Shown here piece by piece: positions 33,340-41,484 of a stretch of 64,000 nt of DNA. This stretch comes from Actibacterium sp. 188UL27-1. GTDB lineage: Bacteria > Pseudomonadota > Alphaproteobacteria > Rhodobacterales > Rhodobacteraceae. Positions within the stretch are counted from its first letter, which is position 1, and each line of letters starts with the position of its first letter. Made by a program: the position numbers and the translations under genes. The stretch is from contig NZ_JAFEUL010000022.1 of NCBI RefSeq assembly GCF_016901225.1, positions 1 to 64,000 of the forward strand, read 5' to 3'. The notes beneath the pieces were generated by a model. That model saw nothing but the letters and a program-made list of their open reading frames with translations. It made no database searches and was not told the DNA's origin.

Positions 33340-34062
33340 TTAGGCGGCCATTTTGTCCATCGCCCTTCTCTGCAAAAATTCCATCGGGGTGAGGTTGCCC
33401 AATGCTGAATGTGGTCTGCGCCAGTTGTAATCCTCCTGCCATTCTTCAAGTGTCTTGCGGGCCTCACCCAATGTGCCAAAAAGCGTTTCGATGACAAGCT
33501 GTGCCTTCCGATCGTTTTCGATGGCCCAGCCAATGATGCGGCGACTGAAGGCATCCAGGACGACAGTCAAATACAGAAAGCCTGCCCAGGTTGGCGCATA
33601 AGTGATGTCAGAGACCCACAAGACGTTCGGCGCATCAGCGTAGAAGTTGTGGTCGACCAGATCACTTGCGGGCCGGGCACGCGGGTCGCGTTCTGTCGTA
33701 ACTACAAACTTGCGACGGCTCACGCCCCTCAAGCCGTTTGCTTTCATCAATCGCTCAATACGCTTGCGACCAACATGGACGCCTTCATCAGCCAGTTCAG
33801 CGTGAATGCGCGGCGCGCCATAGGTTTGCTTTGATCCCTCATGTATCGCGGCGATCTGGTCGGTCAGCGCGTCATCTGCAACCTGGCGATCACTGGGCGG
33901 GCGGTTGAGATAGGCATGGAAACCGCTGCGGGACACACCCAAGGTATGCGACATCATCTGGACAGAATACTCGGCCTGGTTCGCGGTTATGAACTCGAAG
34001 ACCTCCGCGATGTCACGTCGTTTTGTGCAAACCAGGCCGCGGCCTTTGATAAGATGTCCCAC
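33340..34062 (-). pseudogene. IS3-family OrfB with an internal deletion
   Basis: 240 residues. The N-terminal HTH_21-like part (VSRSGFHAYLNR, HEGSKQTYGAPRIHAEL) and the first two catalytic aspartates (WVSDITY, VVLDAFSRR) are intact. After QLVIETLFG the sequence jumps to GEARKTLEEWQEDYNWRRPHSALG. The usual segment with the catalytic glutamate (the ESFNG region, roughly 60-70 residues) is gone, so the enzyme cannot work. Compared with full copies it is about a quarter short. Confidence 0.8.
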
Positions 34063-34073
34063 TCCTGGCGAAG

Positions 34074-34328
34074 CTACCTGACGTCTTTGCGAAGCTGACG
34101 CAGTTCTTCCATGTCCGCACTGGTCAGGCGGTCATCACGTTCATCATCATCGACACCGGCCTGTTTGACCCAATCATGGATCGTCGCAGCACAGCGCTCA
34201 TATTCCCGCGCCAGACTCTCAACACTGCGACCAGCTCGCGCCAGCGCAACCAATTGTTCTCTAATGGCAATCCGGCCTTGCGCTGTGCAGTGCTTAGACT
34301 GGCCTTTGCGGATCAAATTGCATACCAC
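34074..34328 (-). pseudogene. IS3-family OrfA with a premature stop
   Basis: 84 residues from GTG 34328: HTH of the transposase leader (LAREYERCAATIHDWVKQAGVDDD, MEELRQLRKDVR). The TAG that ends it is followed in the same frame by LRQEWDILSKAAAWFA, the expected OrfA C-terminus. A single nonsense change, probably CAG to TAG, therefore truncates it. Together with the OrfB deletion this shows the element is dead. Confidence 0.75.
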
Positions 34329-34406
34329 CGCAAAACAGGACCTCGAACACCCAAAACCACGTTACCATTCAATATGTTAGGGATATTCGAACGCAGAAAT
34401 GTAAGA

Positions 34407-34496
34407 TGGCGGAGGAGGTGGGATTCGAACCCACGGTACGCTTTCACGCACGCCGGTTTTCAAGACCGGTGCATTCGACCACTCTGCCACTCCTCC
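34407..34496 (-). tRNA. tRNA-Ser (anticodon TGA)
   Basis: 90 bases on the minus strand with encoded CCA (34407-34409). Acceptor GGAGGAG pairs with CTCCTCC; the anticodon loop CTTGAAA gives TGA. There is a long variable arm, as in class II serine tRNAs, and a T-loop GGTTCGAATCC. It lies next to the IS3-type remnant. Confidence 0.95.
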
Positions 34497-34721
34497 GGTG
34501 ACGCCGGTATCTAGACCGAGCGCATCGATTCTTAAAGTGCGGTCTTGCACAACCCCATATCCAGTAGAATCGTTGCTATTTTGTATCTCTGGGCTTTCCA
34601 GATGCATCATCTCGTCGTATACCTACCTCAACGGAGGCTAATCGACCTTCGAACCGATCGAGCAAAGCAGTCGGAAATGGCTGGAAACCACGGCAAACCG
34701 TGGTCGGATAAAAAGGGGCGT

Positions 34722-35678
34722 ATGATGGGCAAGGCTTCCATTCTCCGTGCAGTTGGTATGACGACTATTTTGTTGGGCGTCATCGGGTGTGAAGATGGCA
34801 AGTTCGCGCTGGGTGACAAGAAACCGGCGGATGGCCAGGCGACCGCGGCAGCAGATCGACCAAGCGCAACCAGCATTTCAGGGCAGGAAACCGAGGCCCC
34901 CGAGGTTTTTCAGCAAAGCGAAGACGGGTTATGGGCCGGTACGCCCACCTTTGGCGGTGTTTGGGTGGCCCATCCCGACGTCACCGCGCCGGAACGCGTG
35001 CTGATCCGCAACGAGGACAATGGCCAAACCGTTGTCGGTTCACTTTTCAAGCGTGAACGGCAAAATCCTGGGCCCCGCTTTCAGGTTTCAGCGGAAGCCG
35101 CCAATGCGCTGACTATTCTTGCTGGCTCACCCACCAAGCTGACGGTTACAGCTCTGCGGCGCGAAGAAGTGCAGCCCGAACCCGAGGCGAAAGCCGACGC
35201 CGAGGCGACAATTGCTCCCGATGCACGGGCCATTGCCGAGCCTGCAGCCATAGATTCCAAACCTTTGGAACCGCTCGCGGCCGCCGCTGCCGGGATCGAG
35301 AAGGCGGAGAACAAGGCTAAGGAAGCTGGCGACGCGGTGATCACTCCGGCCACGACGGCGGCTGCGGGGGCCGCCTCGACAGAGATCCAGCCGCTGGAAG
35401 ATGTGCAGCCAGAACTGGCATCTGCATCCAAACCCGTATCACAATTGAGCAAGCCCTATCTTCAGATCGGTATCTTCGAGGTCGAGGAAGAGGCAACCAA
35501 AGCTGCAAGCGAATTACGCAAGCAAGGCCTTGTCCCCATTCTGGCCCTCAAGGGCGAGGACGGCAAAACGACATGGCGTGTTCTTGTTGGGCCCGCTGAG
35601 AACCGTGCTGAACGGGCAAGCCTCCGCCGCAAATTACGCAATCTTGGTTATAAGCGCGCGCGGTTTGTGGCAGACTAA
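34722..35678 (+). CDS. Lipoprotein with SPOR domain
   Basis: 318 residues from ATG 34722 (GGGG upstream). A lipoprotein signal peptide ends LLGVIGCEDG with Cys23. A long Ala/Glu/Pro-rich linker follows (about 130-235), then a C-terminal SPOR domain (about 240-318: YLQIGIFEVEEEATKAASELRKQG, WRVLVGP). SPOR domains bind denuded septal peptidoglycan, so a cell-division or envelope role is likely. The carboxypeptidase gene follows after 24 bases. Confidence 0.85.
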   Translation: MMGKASILRAVGMTTILLGVIGCEDGKFALGDKKPADGQATAAADRPSATSISGQETEAPEVFQQSEDGLWAGTPTFGGVWVAHPDVTAPERVLIRNEDNGQTVVGSLFKRERQNPGPRFQVSAEAANALTILAGSPTKLTVTALRREEVQPEPEAKADAEATIAPDARAIAEPAAIDSKPLEPLAAAAAGIEKAENKAKEAGDAVITPATTAAAGAASTEIQPLEDVQPELASASKPVSQLSKPYLQIGIFEVEEEATKAASELRKQGLVPILALKGEDGKTTWRVLVGPAENRAERASLRRKLRNLGYKRARFVAD

Positions 35679-35702
35679 CTTCCGATAACCGGAAGGGTGC
35701 CC

Positions 35703-36857
35703 ATGCTGAACCGACTCGTCGCCACCATCGCTATTTTCTTTGTGGCTGTGCTGCCTGCACATGCCGCGTTTGAGACACGCGCCACTGCTGCTTATGTGCT
35801 CGACCAGACCACGGGCACGGTTTTGCTGGCCAAAAATGCCGATACACCGCTTCCCCCAGCCTCCATGTCCAAGCTGATGACGCTGAACATGCTGTTCGAG
35901 GCGTTGCGCGATGGCCGTGTGACCCTTGAAACACAGTTCAACGTCTCGTCGCGCGCGCGCGCGATGGGCGGCTCATCGATGTTTCTGACAGAGAATGATC
36001 GCCCTAGTGTTGAGGATCTGATCAAGGGAATCGTCGTACAGTCCGGAAATGATGCCTGTGTGGTGGTGGCCGAAGGGCTGGCGGGCACCGAAGATGCCTT
36101 TGCCCGGTTGACCAACGAGCGCGCCCGCGATCTGGGCTTGTCGCAATCGACCTTTGCCAATTCGACCGGCTGGCCCAACCCGAACCAACGCATGTCGATG
36201 CGGGATCTGGGGGATCTGGCGCGGCGGCTGGTCGAAGAATTTCCAGAATATTACGGATATTTCGGGCTGTCCGAATTTCCCTATGACGGGCGCGTGCCGA
36301 CCAATCATCGCAATCGCAACCCGCTATTGTCCTTGGGCATCGGTGCGGATGGATTGAAAACGGGCCACACGCAGGAAGCGGGCTATGGCCTTGTCGGGTC
36401 TGCGGTTCAAGGCAACCGCCGGATCATTTTTGTCGTGACGGGTCTTGAGAGTGAGCAGAGCCGGCGCGAAGAATCGGAGCGGATCGTCAATTGGGCCTTC
36501 CGCCAGTTTGTTCAGAAAACCGTCGCCGACAAGGGCACACGCCTGGCCGATGTTCCTGTCTGGATGGGGACGGAGGAGCGGGTGGGGATCATCATTCCCG
36601 ATGATCTGGAACTGCTGCTGCCGGCGCTGAACCAGGACAAACTGAATGCCGAGTTGAGCTATGACACGCCGTTGCGCGCGCCTATCCAGGAAGGCCAGGT
36701 TGTCGGCACTCTCACGATCTCACCGCAGGACATGCAGCCCGTTGAGGTGCCCTTGGTGGCCGAGCGAGAGATTGCGCGTGGTGGTTTCGTGCCCCGACTG
36801 CGCACCGCGGCCGGTGTTCTGATCGGCAAGGTTGCGGGAGAGTTCGGGGGCCTCTAA
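35703..36857 (+). CDS. D-alanyl-D-alanine carboxypeptidase (PBP5/DacF-like)
   Basis: 384 residues from ATG 35703, preceded by GGAAGG. A signal peptide ends at PAHAAF. S11 peptidase motifs are present: SMSK (Ser54 to Lys57), SGN (about 115-117) and KTG (about 218-220). A C-terminal beta domain (PBP5_C) and an amphipathic membrane-facing tail follow. It trims the terminal D-Ala of peptidoglycan stems. It lies between the SPOR lipoprotein and tmk, in one direction. Confidence 0.92.
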   Translation: MLNRLVATIAIFFVAVLPAHAAFETRATAAYVLDQTTGTVLLAKNADTPLPPASMSKLMTLNMLFEALRDGRVTLETQFNVSSRARAMGGSSMFLTENDRPSVEDLIKGIVVQSGNDACVVVAEGLAGTEDAFARLTNERARDLGLSQSTFANSTGWPNPNQRMSMRDLGDLARRLVEEFPEYYGYFGLSEFPYDGRVPTNHRNRNPLLSLGIGADGLKTGHTQEAGYGLVGSAVQGNRRIIFVVTGLESEQSRREESERIVNWAFRQFVQKTVADKGTRLADVPVWMGTEERVGIIIPDDLELLLPALNQDKLNAELSYDTPLRAPIQEGQVVGTLTISPQDMQPVEVPLVAEREIARGGFVPRLRTAAGVLIGKVAGEFGGL

Positions 36858-36866
36858 ACCGCCCCC

Positions 36867-37484
36867 ATGTTCATCACGTTTGAAGGTATTGACGGGTCCG
36901 GTAAATCGACCCAGGCGCGGCGGCTGGTCGAACATTTGCGGGCCACTGGCGCCATTGCGCATCTGACCCGCGAACCGGGTGGCTCTCCCGGCGCCGAAGA
37001 CATCCGCCGCCTGCTGGTCGAAGGAGATCCCGGGCGTTGGTCGGCAGAGACTGAGATCCTGCTTTTCACCGCCGCGCGCCGGGACCATCTGGAACGCTTG
37101 ATCAAGCCTGCGCTGGCCAAAGGGCAGATCGTGGTGTCGGACCGTTTTGCCGACAGCACCCGGGTGTATCAGGGGGCGACCCGTGGGGATTTGCGGGCGT
37201 TGGTCGATGACTTGCATGCGCAGATGATCGGTGTGGAGCCGGATCTGACGCTCATCATCGATATGGATCCCGATGCTGCCCTATCGCGCGGGCTGGCGCG
37301 TAAAAGCGGGGAGGACCGGTTTGAAGAGTTCGGTGCCTCCTTCCAGCACACCTTGCGGGAAGGTTTTTTGGCCTTGGCCAAATCGGCACCGGACCGGTGC
37401 CGCGTGATTGATGGGAACCGATCCGTCGATGCCGTGGCCCAAGAGGTTTTGGTATGCGTCGACCGGGCCCGCGCCCATGTCTGA
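36867..37484 (+). CDS. tmk: Thymidylate kinase
   Basis: 205 residues. P-loop FEGIDGSGKSTQARRL at about 4-19, the DR-x lid region REPGGSPGAEDIR, and SDRFADSTRVYQG are the dTMP kinase motifs. It makes dTDP for DNA synthesis. It overlaps holB by 8 bases, a conserved arrangement (tmk-holB-tatD). Confidence 0.95.
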   Translation: MFITFEGIDGSGKSTQARRLVEHLRATGAIAHLTREPGGSPGAEDIRRLLVEGDPGRWSAETEILLFTAARRDHLERLIKPALAKGQIVVSDRFADSTRVYQGATRGDLRALVDDLHAQMIGVEPDLTLIIDMDPDAALSRGLARKSGEDRFEEFGASFQHTLREGFLALAKSAPDRCRVIDGNRSVDAVAQEVLVCVDRARAHV

Positions 37485-38625
37485 TCCAGAAATACCCGAA
37501 GCCGACCGACTGAACGGCGCGCTCCATCCCCGTCACACGCCCGCCCTGTTGGGGCAGTCCGCCGCGGAAGAAACTTTTTTGCAGGCGTTTAATGCGGGTC
37601 GGGTTCACCACGCCTGGTTGATCTCGGGCCCAGCGGGCGTGGGCAAGGCGACGCTGTCATGGCGGATCGCGCGGTTCCTGCTGGCCACACCAGTTGCGCA
37701 GGCGGACGGCCTGTTGGGTGACCCGAAGCCGATCGCCACGCTGGACATCCCCGCCGAGCATCCCGTGGCGCGCCGGGTCATTGCCCTGAGCGAGCCGCGC
37801 CTGTTTCTGCTGCGCCGCCCTTGGGATGACAAGGCCAAGCGACTGAAGCAAGACATCACCGTCGATGAGGCCCGCAAGCTGAAGGGCTTTTTCGCGCTTT
37901 CTGCCGCCGAAGGTGGGCGCCGCGTCGTGATCATTGACACGGCCAACCAGATGAACATTGCTGCCGCCAATGCCGTATTGAAATTGCTGGAAGAACCCCC
38001 GGAAAACACCACGCTTTTGTTGATCAGTGATCAACCTTCCGCGTTGCTGCCCACGATCCGCAGCCGATGCCGGACCTTACATTGCGTGCCCTTGGGTTCG
38101 GATGATCTGGCCTTTGCCCTCGCCGCCCAGGATCCGGAGGCTGACAGCCCTTCTGCTGCGGTGGCGGCCTTGGCGGGTGGATCTGTGGGCGCGGCAGTGT
38201 CTTTGGTGATGCAAGACGGCGTTGACCTTTATCGGCGGCTGGTCACGTTGATCCAGACCGTGCCCAAACTGAACCGGCCAGACAGCATTGCCCTGGCTGA
38301 CTGGGCCGCGGCCCGCGGGGCCGAGGGGCGGTTGGACATGACCCTTAATTTGATCCATCTGTTTCTGGCCCGGCTCGCCCGAAGTGGCGTTGTCGGCCCC
38401 CCCGCCATTGAGGCGGCAGAGGGCGAGGCGGCGTTGTTCGCACGCCTCTGCCCGGCTGCAGGCGCCGCACGGGCTTGGGCGGAGCTGCACCAGGTGCTTG
38501 GGGCAGAGGCGCGCCATGGTCGGGCAGTCAACCTTGACCCTTCTGCGCTGATCCTTGATATGATCCTCAAGATCAATGGGACCGCCACCGACTTGGCCTC
38601 CCGCGAGAGGCATGTTTCCCAATGA
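37477..38625 (+). CDS. holB: DNA polymerase III subunit delta'
   Basis: 382 residues from ATG 37477, which overlaps the tmk end. The clamp-loader AAA+ fold shows HHAWLISGPAGVGKATLSWRIA as a Walker-like loop, VIIDTANQMNIAAANAVLKLLEEPP as Walker B/sensor region, and TIRSRCRTL as the SRC motif. It loads the sliding clamp together with DnaX and HolA. It overlaps tatD by 4 bases. Confidence 0.92.
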   Translation: MSDPEIPEADRLNGALHPRHTPALLGQSAAEETFLQAFNAGRVHHAWLISGPAGVGKATLSWRIARFLLATPVAQADGLLGDPKPIATLDIPAEHPVARRVIALSEPRLFLLRRPWDDKAKRLKQDITVDEARKLKGFFALSAAEGGRRVVIIDTANQMNIAAANAVLKLLEEPPENTTLLLISDQPSALLPTIRSRCRTLHCVPLGSDDLAFALAAQDPEADSPSAAVAALAGGSVGAAVSLVMQDGVDLYRRLVTLIQTVPKLNRPDSIALADWAAARGAEGRLDMTLNLIHLFLARLARSGVVGPPAIEAAEGEAALFARLCPAAGAARAWAELHQVLGAEARHGRAVNLDPSALILDMILKINGTATDLASRERHVSQ

Positions 38626-39428
38626 CCCTTCCGCCGCAACTGGTTGATAGCCATTGCCACCTGGATTTCCCTGATTTCAATGGGGAATTGCCCGATATCA
38701 TCGCGCGAGCACAGGGGGTCGGAGTGACGCGGATGGTCACGATCTGCACCAAATTGCGGGCTGAACCCGCCGTTCGCGCCATCGCTGACGCACACGACTC
38801 CGTTTTTTTCGCTGCGGGCACCCATCCGATGAGCGCGGCAGAGGAGCCGCTGGTGACGGTGGATCAACTGGTCGCTTTGGCGGCGCATCCGAAATTCGTG
38901 GGCATCGGTGAAACCGGGCTGGATTACCACTATACCGCCGACAGTCGTGATGTGCAGATCGAAAGCCTGCGCATTCATATCGAGGCCGCGCGCCGCACCG
39001 GGTTGCCCCTGATCATCCATGCCCGCGCCGCGGACGAAGATATGGCCCGGATCCTGGGCGAGGAGCATCGTGCTGGTGCTTACACTTGTGTGATGCATTG
39101 CTTTTCCAGCGGGGCGGATCTGGCGCGGGCGGCTGTGGATTTGGGGTTTTACCTGTCGATGTCGGGTATTGCAGCCTTCCCCAAAAGCCAGGAATTGCGC
39201 GATATCTTTGCGGCGACACCGGTTGATCGCATTCTGGTGGAAACCGATGCGCCCTACCTGGCACCGCCGCCCCATCGCGGCAAACGCAACGAGCCGGGCT
39301 ACACCGCTCACACGGCTGCCAGGGGGGCAGAGGTGTTCGGCATGGATTTTCCGACCTTTGCCGCGCAAACCACCGCAAATTTCGACCGGCTGTTTTCAAA
39401 GGCCGCGGCCTGGGCTCAGGCCGCCTGA
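38622..39428 (+). CDS. TatD-family metal-dependent hydrolase/DNase
   Basis: 268 residues. The TatD motifs are DSHCHLDF near the start, FVGIGETGLDYHY, LIIHARAADEDM, MHCFSSG and LVETDAPYLAP with metal-binding aspartate. Members are 3'-5' exonucleases or deacylase-like hydrolases. It is the third gene of the tmk-holB-tatD run. Confidence 0.92.
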   Translation: MTLPPQLVDSHCHLDFPDFNGELPDIIARAQGVGVTRMVTICTKLRAEPAVRAIADAHDSVFFAAGTHPMSAAEEPLVTVDQLVALAAHPKFVGIGETGLDYHYTADSRDVQIESLRIHIEAARRTGLPLIIHARAADEDMARILGEEHRAGAYTCVMHCFSSGADLARAAVDLGFYLSMSGIAAFPKSQELRDIFAATPVDRILVETDAPYLAPPPHRGKRNEPGYTAHTAARGAEVFGMDFPTFAAQTTANFDRLFSKAAAWAQAA

Positions 39429-40225
39429 TGGCCGAATTGCGGTTTCGCATTCTGGGGTGCGGCTCGTCCGGCGGTGTGCCGCGCCTTGGGGGGCTATGGG
39501 GGGATTGCGATCCGACCAACCCCAAAAACGAACGCAAACGATGTTCGCTTTTGATCGAACGCGAAGCCGGTGCCGGGGTGACCCGCGTGCTCATCGATGC
39601 CTCGCCCGATCTGCGCCAGCAATTGCTGGATGCCGGGATTGGGCTTTTGGATGCGGTGGTGTTCACCCATGCCCATGCCGACCACGTGCATGGGTTGGAC
39701 GATTTACGGATGATCGTCTTTAACCGGCGGGACAAGCTGCCGGTCTGGGCCGATGGCGACACCCAGGATAGCCTGCTCAATCGGTTCGGATACGCGTTTG
39801 TCCAGCCATCGGGGTCGCCTTATCCGCCGATCCTGGATCTGCATACGATCAAAGGCGATGTCGTGATCGACGGGGCAGGGGGGGCGGTGACGCTGACCCC
39901 GTTCACCGTGGGCCATGGGTCCATCGACAGTTTGGGTTTTCGGATTGGTGATCTGGCTTATCTGCCTGATGTTGCAGAGATTTACGACCCTGCCTGGACG
40001 TTGCTGCAGGGGCTGGATTGCTGGATTGTCGATGCCTTGCGCCGCACACCGCATCCGTCCCACGCCCATCTTGAGCGGACGCTGGAATGGATCGCGCGGG
40101 CCGCGCCGACGCGCGCGATCCTGACAAACATGCATGTCGATCTGGATTATGAGACAGTGCGGAACGAGACACCGGACCATATTATACCTGCCCATGATGG
40201 TCTGACCATCACCTATCAGGTCTAG
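39428..40225 (+). CDS. MBL-fold phosphodiesterase (PhnP-like)
   Basis: 265 residues. It opens RFRILGCGSSGGVPR and has the metallo-beta-lactamase signature THAHADHVHGLDDLR, with VGHGSIDSLGFRI and HVDLDYETV further on. The closest known role is PhnP, a cyclic phosphodiesterase, but no phn genes are near, so a general phosphodiesterase is safer. It starts on the last base of the tatD stop codon. Confidence 0.85.
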   Translation: MAELRFRILGCGSSGGVPRLGGLWGDCDPTNPKNERKRCSLLIEREAGAGVTRVLIDASPDLRQQLLDAGIGLLDAVVFTHAHADHVHGLDDLRMIVFNRRDKLPVWADGDTQDSLLNRFGYAFVQPSGSPYPPILDLHTIKGDVVIDGAGGAVTLTPFTVGHGSIDSLGFRIGDLAYLPDVAEIYDPAWTLLQGLDCWIVDALRRTPHPSHAHLERTLEWIARAAPTRAILTNMHVDLDYETVRNETPDHIIPAHDGLTITYQV

Positions 40226-40232
40226 CGGCGCC

Positions 40233-41162
40233 GTGGCGGCGCTGTTGGATGTGATCCTGCCGGTTTTTCTGGTGATCGGCTTTGGCTATGTTGCTGTTTG
40301 GAAAAAACTTTTCCCGGAAAGCGGTGCGGATGCGCTGATGTCTTTCACACAGCATTTTGCCATTCCTTGCCTCTTGTTTCGCGCAATCTCCACCCTTGAT
40401 CTGGGCCAGAATTTTGAACTGGATCTGCTACTGGCTTATTACGCCGCCGCGACTTGTGCCTTTGTCATCGGGATCTTTGGCGCGCGATTGCTGTTCAACC
40501 GGCCTTGGACTGACAGCATTGCCATCGGCTTTGTTTGTTTGTTTGCCAATTCGCTGCTGCTGGGCCTACCGATCACCGAACGGGCCTATGGCGCGAATGC
40601 TTTGGAGGCGAATTATGCGATCATCGCGATCCATTCGCCGTTTTGCTATGGGCTGGGCATCACGCTGATGGAGATCGTGCGAGCCGAGACGCGCTCGCCG
40701 GTGGCGCTGGCCCGATCGGTGTTCAAGGCGATGTTCCGCAACGCGTTGATCCTGGGCATAGGTTTGGGATTTGCGGTCAACCTGTCGGGCCTTCCGATGC
40801 CGGGTGTCGTGACCGATGCGCTGGACCTGATGGTGCGTGCGGCGTTGCCTGCGGCACTGTTCGGGTTGGGCGGTGTGCTGTACCAGTACCGCCCCGAGGG
40901 GGATTTGCTGACCATTGGATTTGTCATCGGCGTATCCTTGATCATCCGTCCGGCTTTGGTCTGGATTTTTGGATCGATCGCGGGATTGGATCAGGCCGAA
41001 TTCCGGTCCGCGGTGCTGAATGCCGCCATGGCACCGGGCATCAATGTTTATGTTTTCGCCAATATGTATGGAGTGGCGAAGCGGGTTGCCGCCTCGACCG
41101 TGTTGTTGGGAACGGCGGCGTCGCTTTTGACGATCTGGGTCTGGCTGATCTTCATTCCCTAA
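40233..41162 (+). CDS. AEC-family transporter
   Basis: 309 residues from GTG 40233. About ten hydrophobic segments in two halves separated by a short basic loop (TRSPVALARSVFKAMFRNALIL), matching auxin-efflux-carrier-like permeases. Substrates in bacteria include malonate and malate; this one is not assignable. The start is 8 bases past the MBL gene. Confidence 0.88.
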   Translation: MAALLDVILPVFLVIGFGYVAVWKKLFPESGADALMSFTQHFAIPCLLFRAISTLDLGQNFELDLLLAYYAAATCAFVIGIFGARLLFNRPWTDSIAIGFVCLFANSLLLGLPITERAYGANALEANYAIIAIHSPFCYGLGITLMEIVRAETRSPVALARSVFKAMFRNALILGIGLGFAVNLSGLPMPGVVTDALDLMVRAALPAALFGLGGVLYQYRPEGDLLTIGFVIGVSLIIRPALVWIFGSIAGLDQAEFRSAVLNAAMAPGINVYVFANMYGVAKRVAASTVLLGTAASLLTIWVWLIFIP

Positions 41163-41484
41163 GCGGCCCGATTGCCCAAAATCGCGATACACAAAGCATG
41201 CATATCCCATACATATGATATGCATACGGGATATGGGCGGGTGACGGGGACGACGCTCGTGCTGCGCACATCGCCCCGCCCACCGTCCCTTGGTGTGGCG
41301 CCTTGGTGATCCGGTGTTTGACGCGTTTTGAACGCAGTCAGACGGTCACTGACGCCGCTGGGCTGCGACAATTTATGACATCGTCCGAGGCAGCACCGCG
41401 TGCATCGTCACATCACTGAGACGTTCCGTTATTAAATCAACTCTGAGCGGGATATGACCGCCATCAGCCACTGAAAGGGAGCGA
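41163..41484. other. Intergenic region upstream of phoX with an imperfect inverted repeat
   Basis: No gene in 322 bases. CATATCCC (41201-41208) and GGGATATG (41228-41235) form the outer arms of an imperfect palindrome reaching about 16 bases a side, close after the AEC gene. A TGTC...TGTC pair near 41364-41381 on the minus strand is only a weak match to a Pho box (10- instead of 11-base period). Confidence 0.4.

Noticed and set aside
34545-34721. Longer N-terminus for the SPOR lipoprotein
   Set aside because: The lipobox signal peptide starts at ATG 34722; the upstream codons lack a signal and a ribosome site.
41364-41381. Pho box upstream of phoX
   Set aside because: The two TGTC units are 10 rather than 11 bases apart and only partly match; too weak to list as a site.
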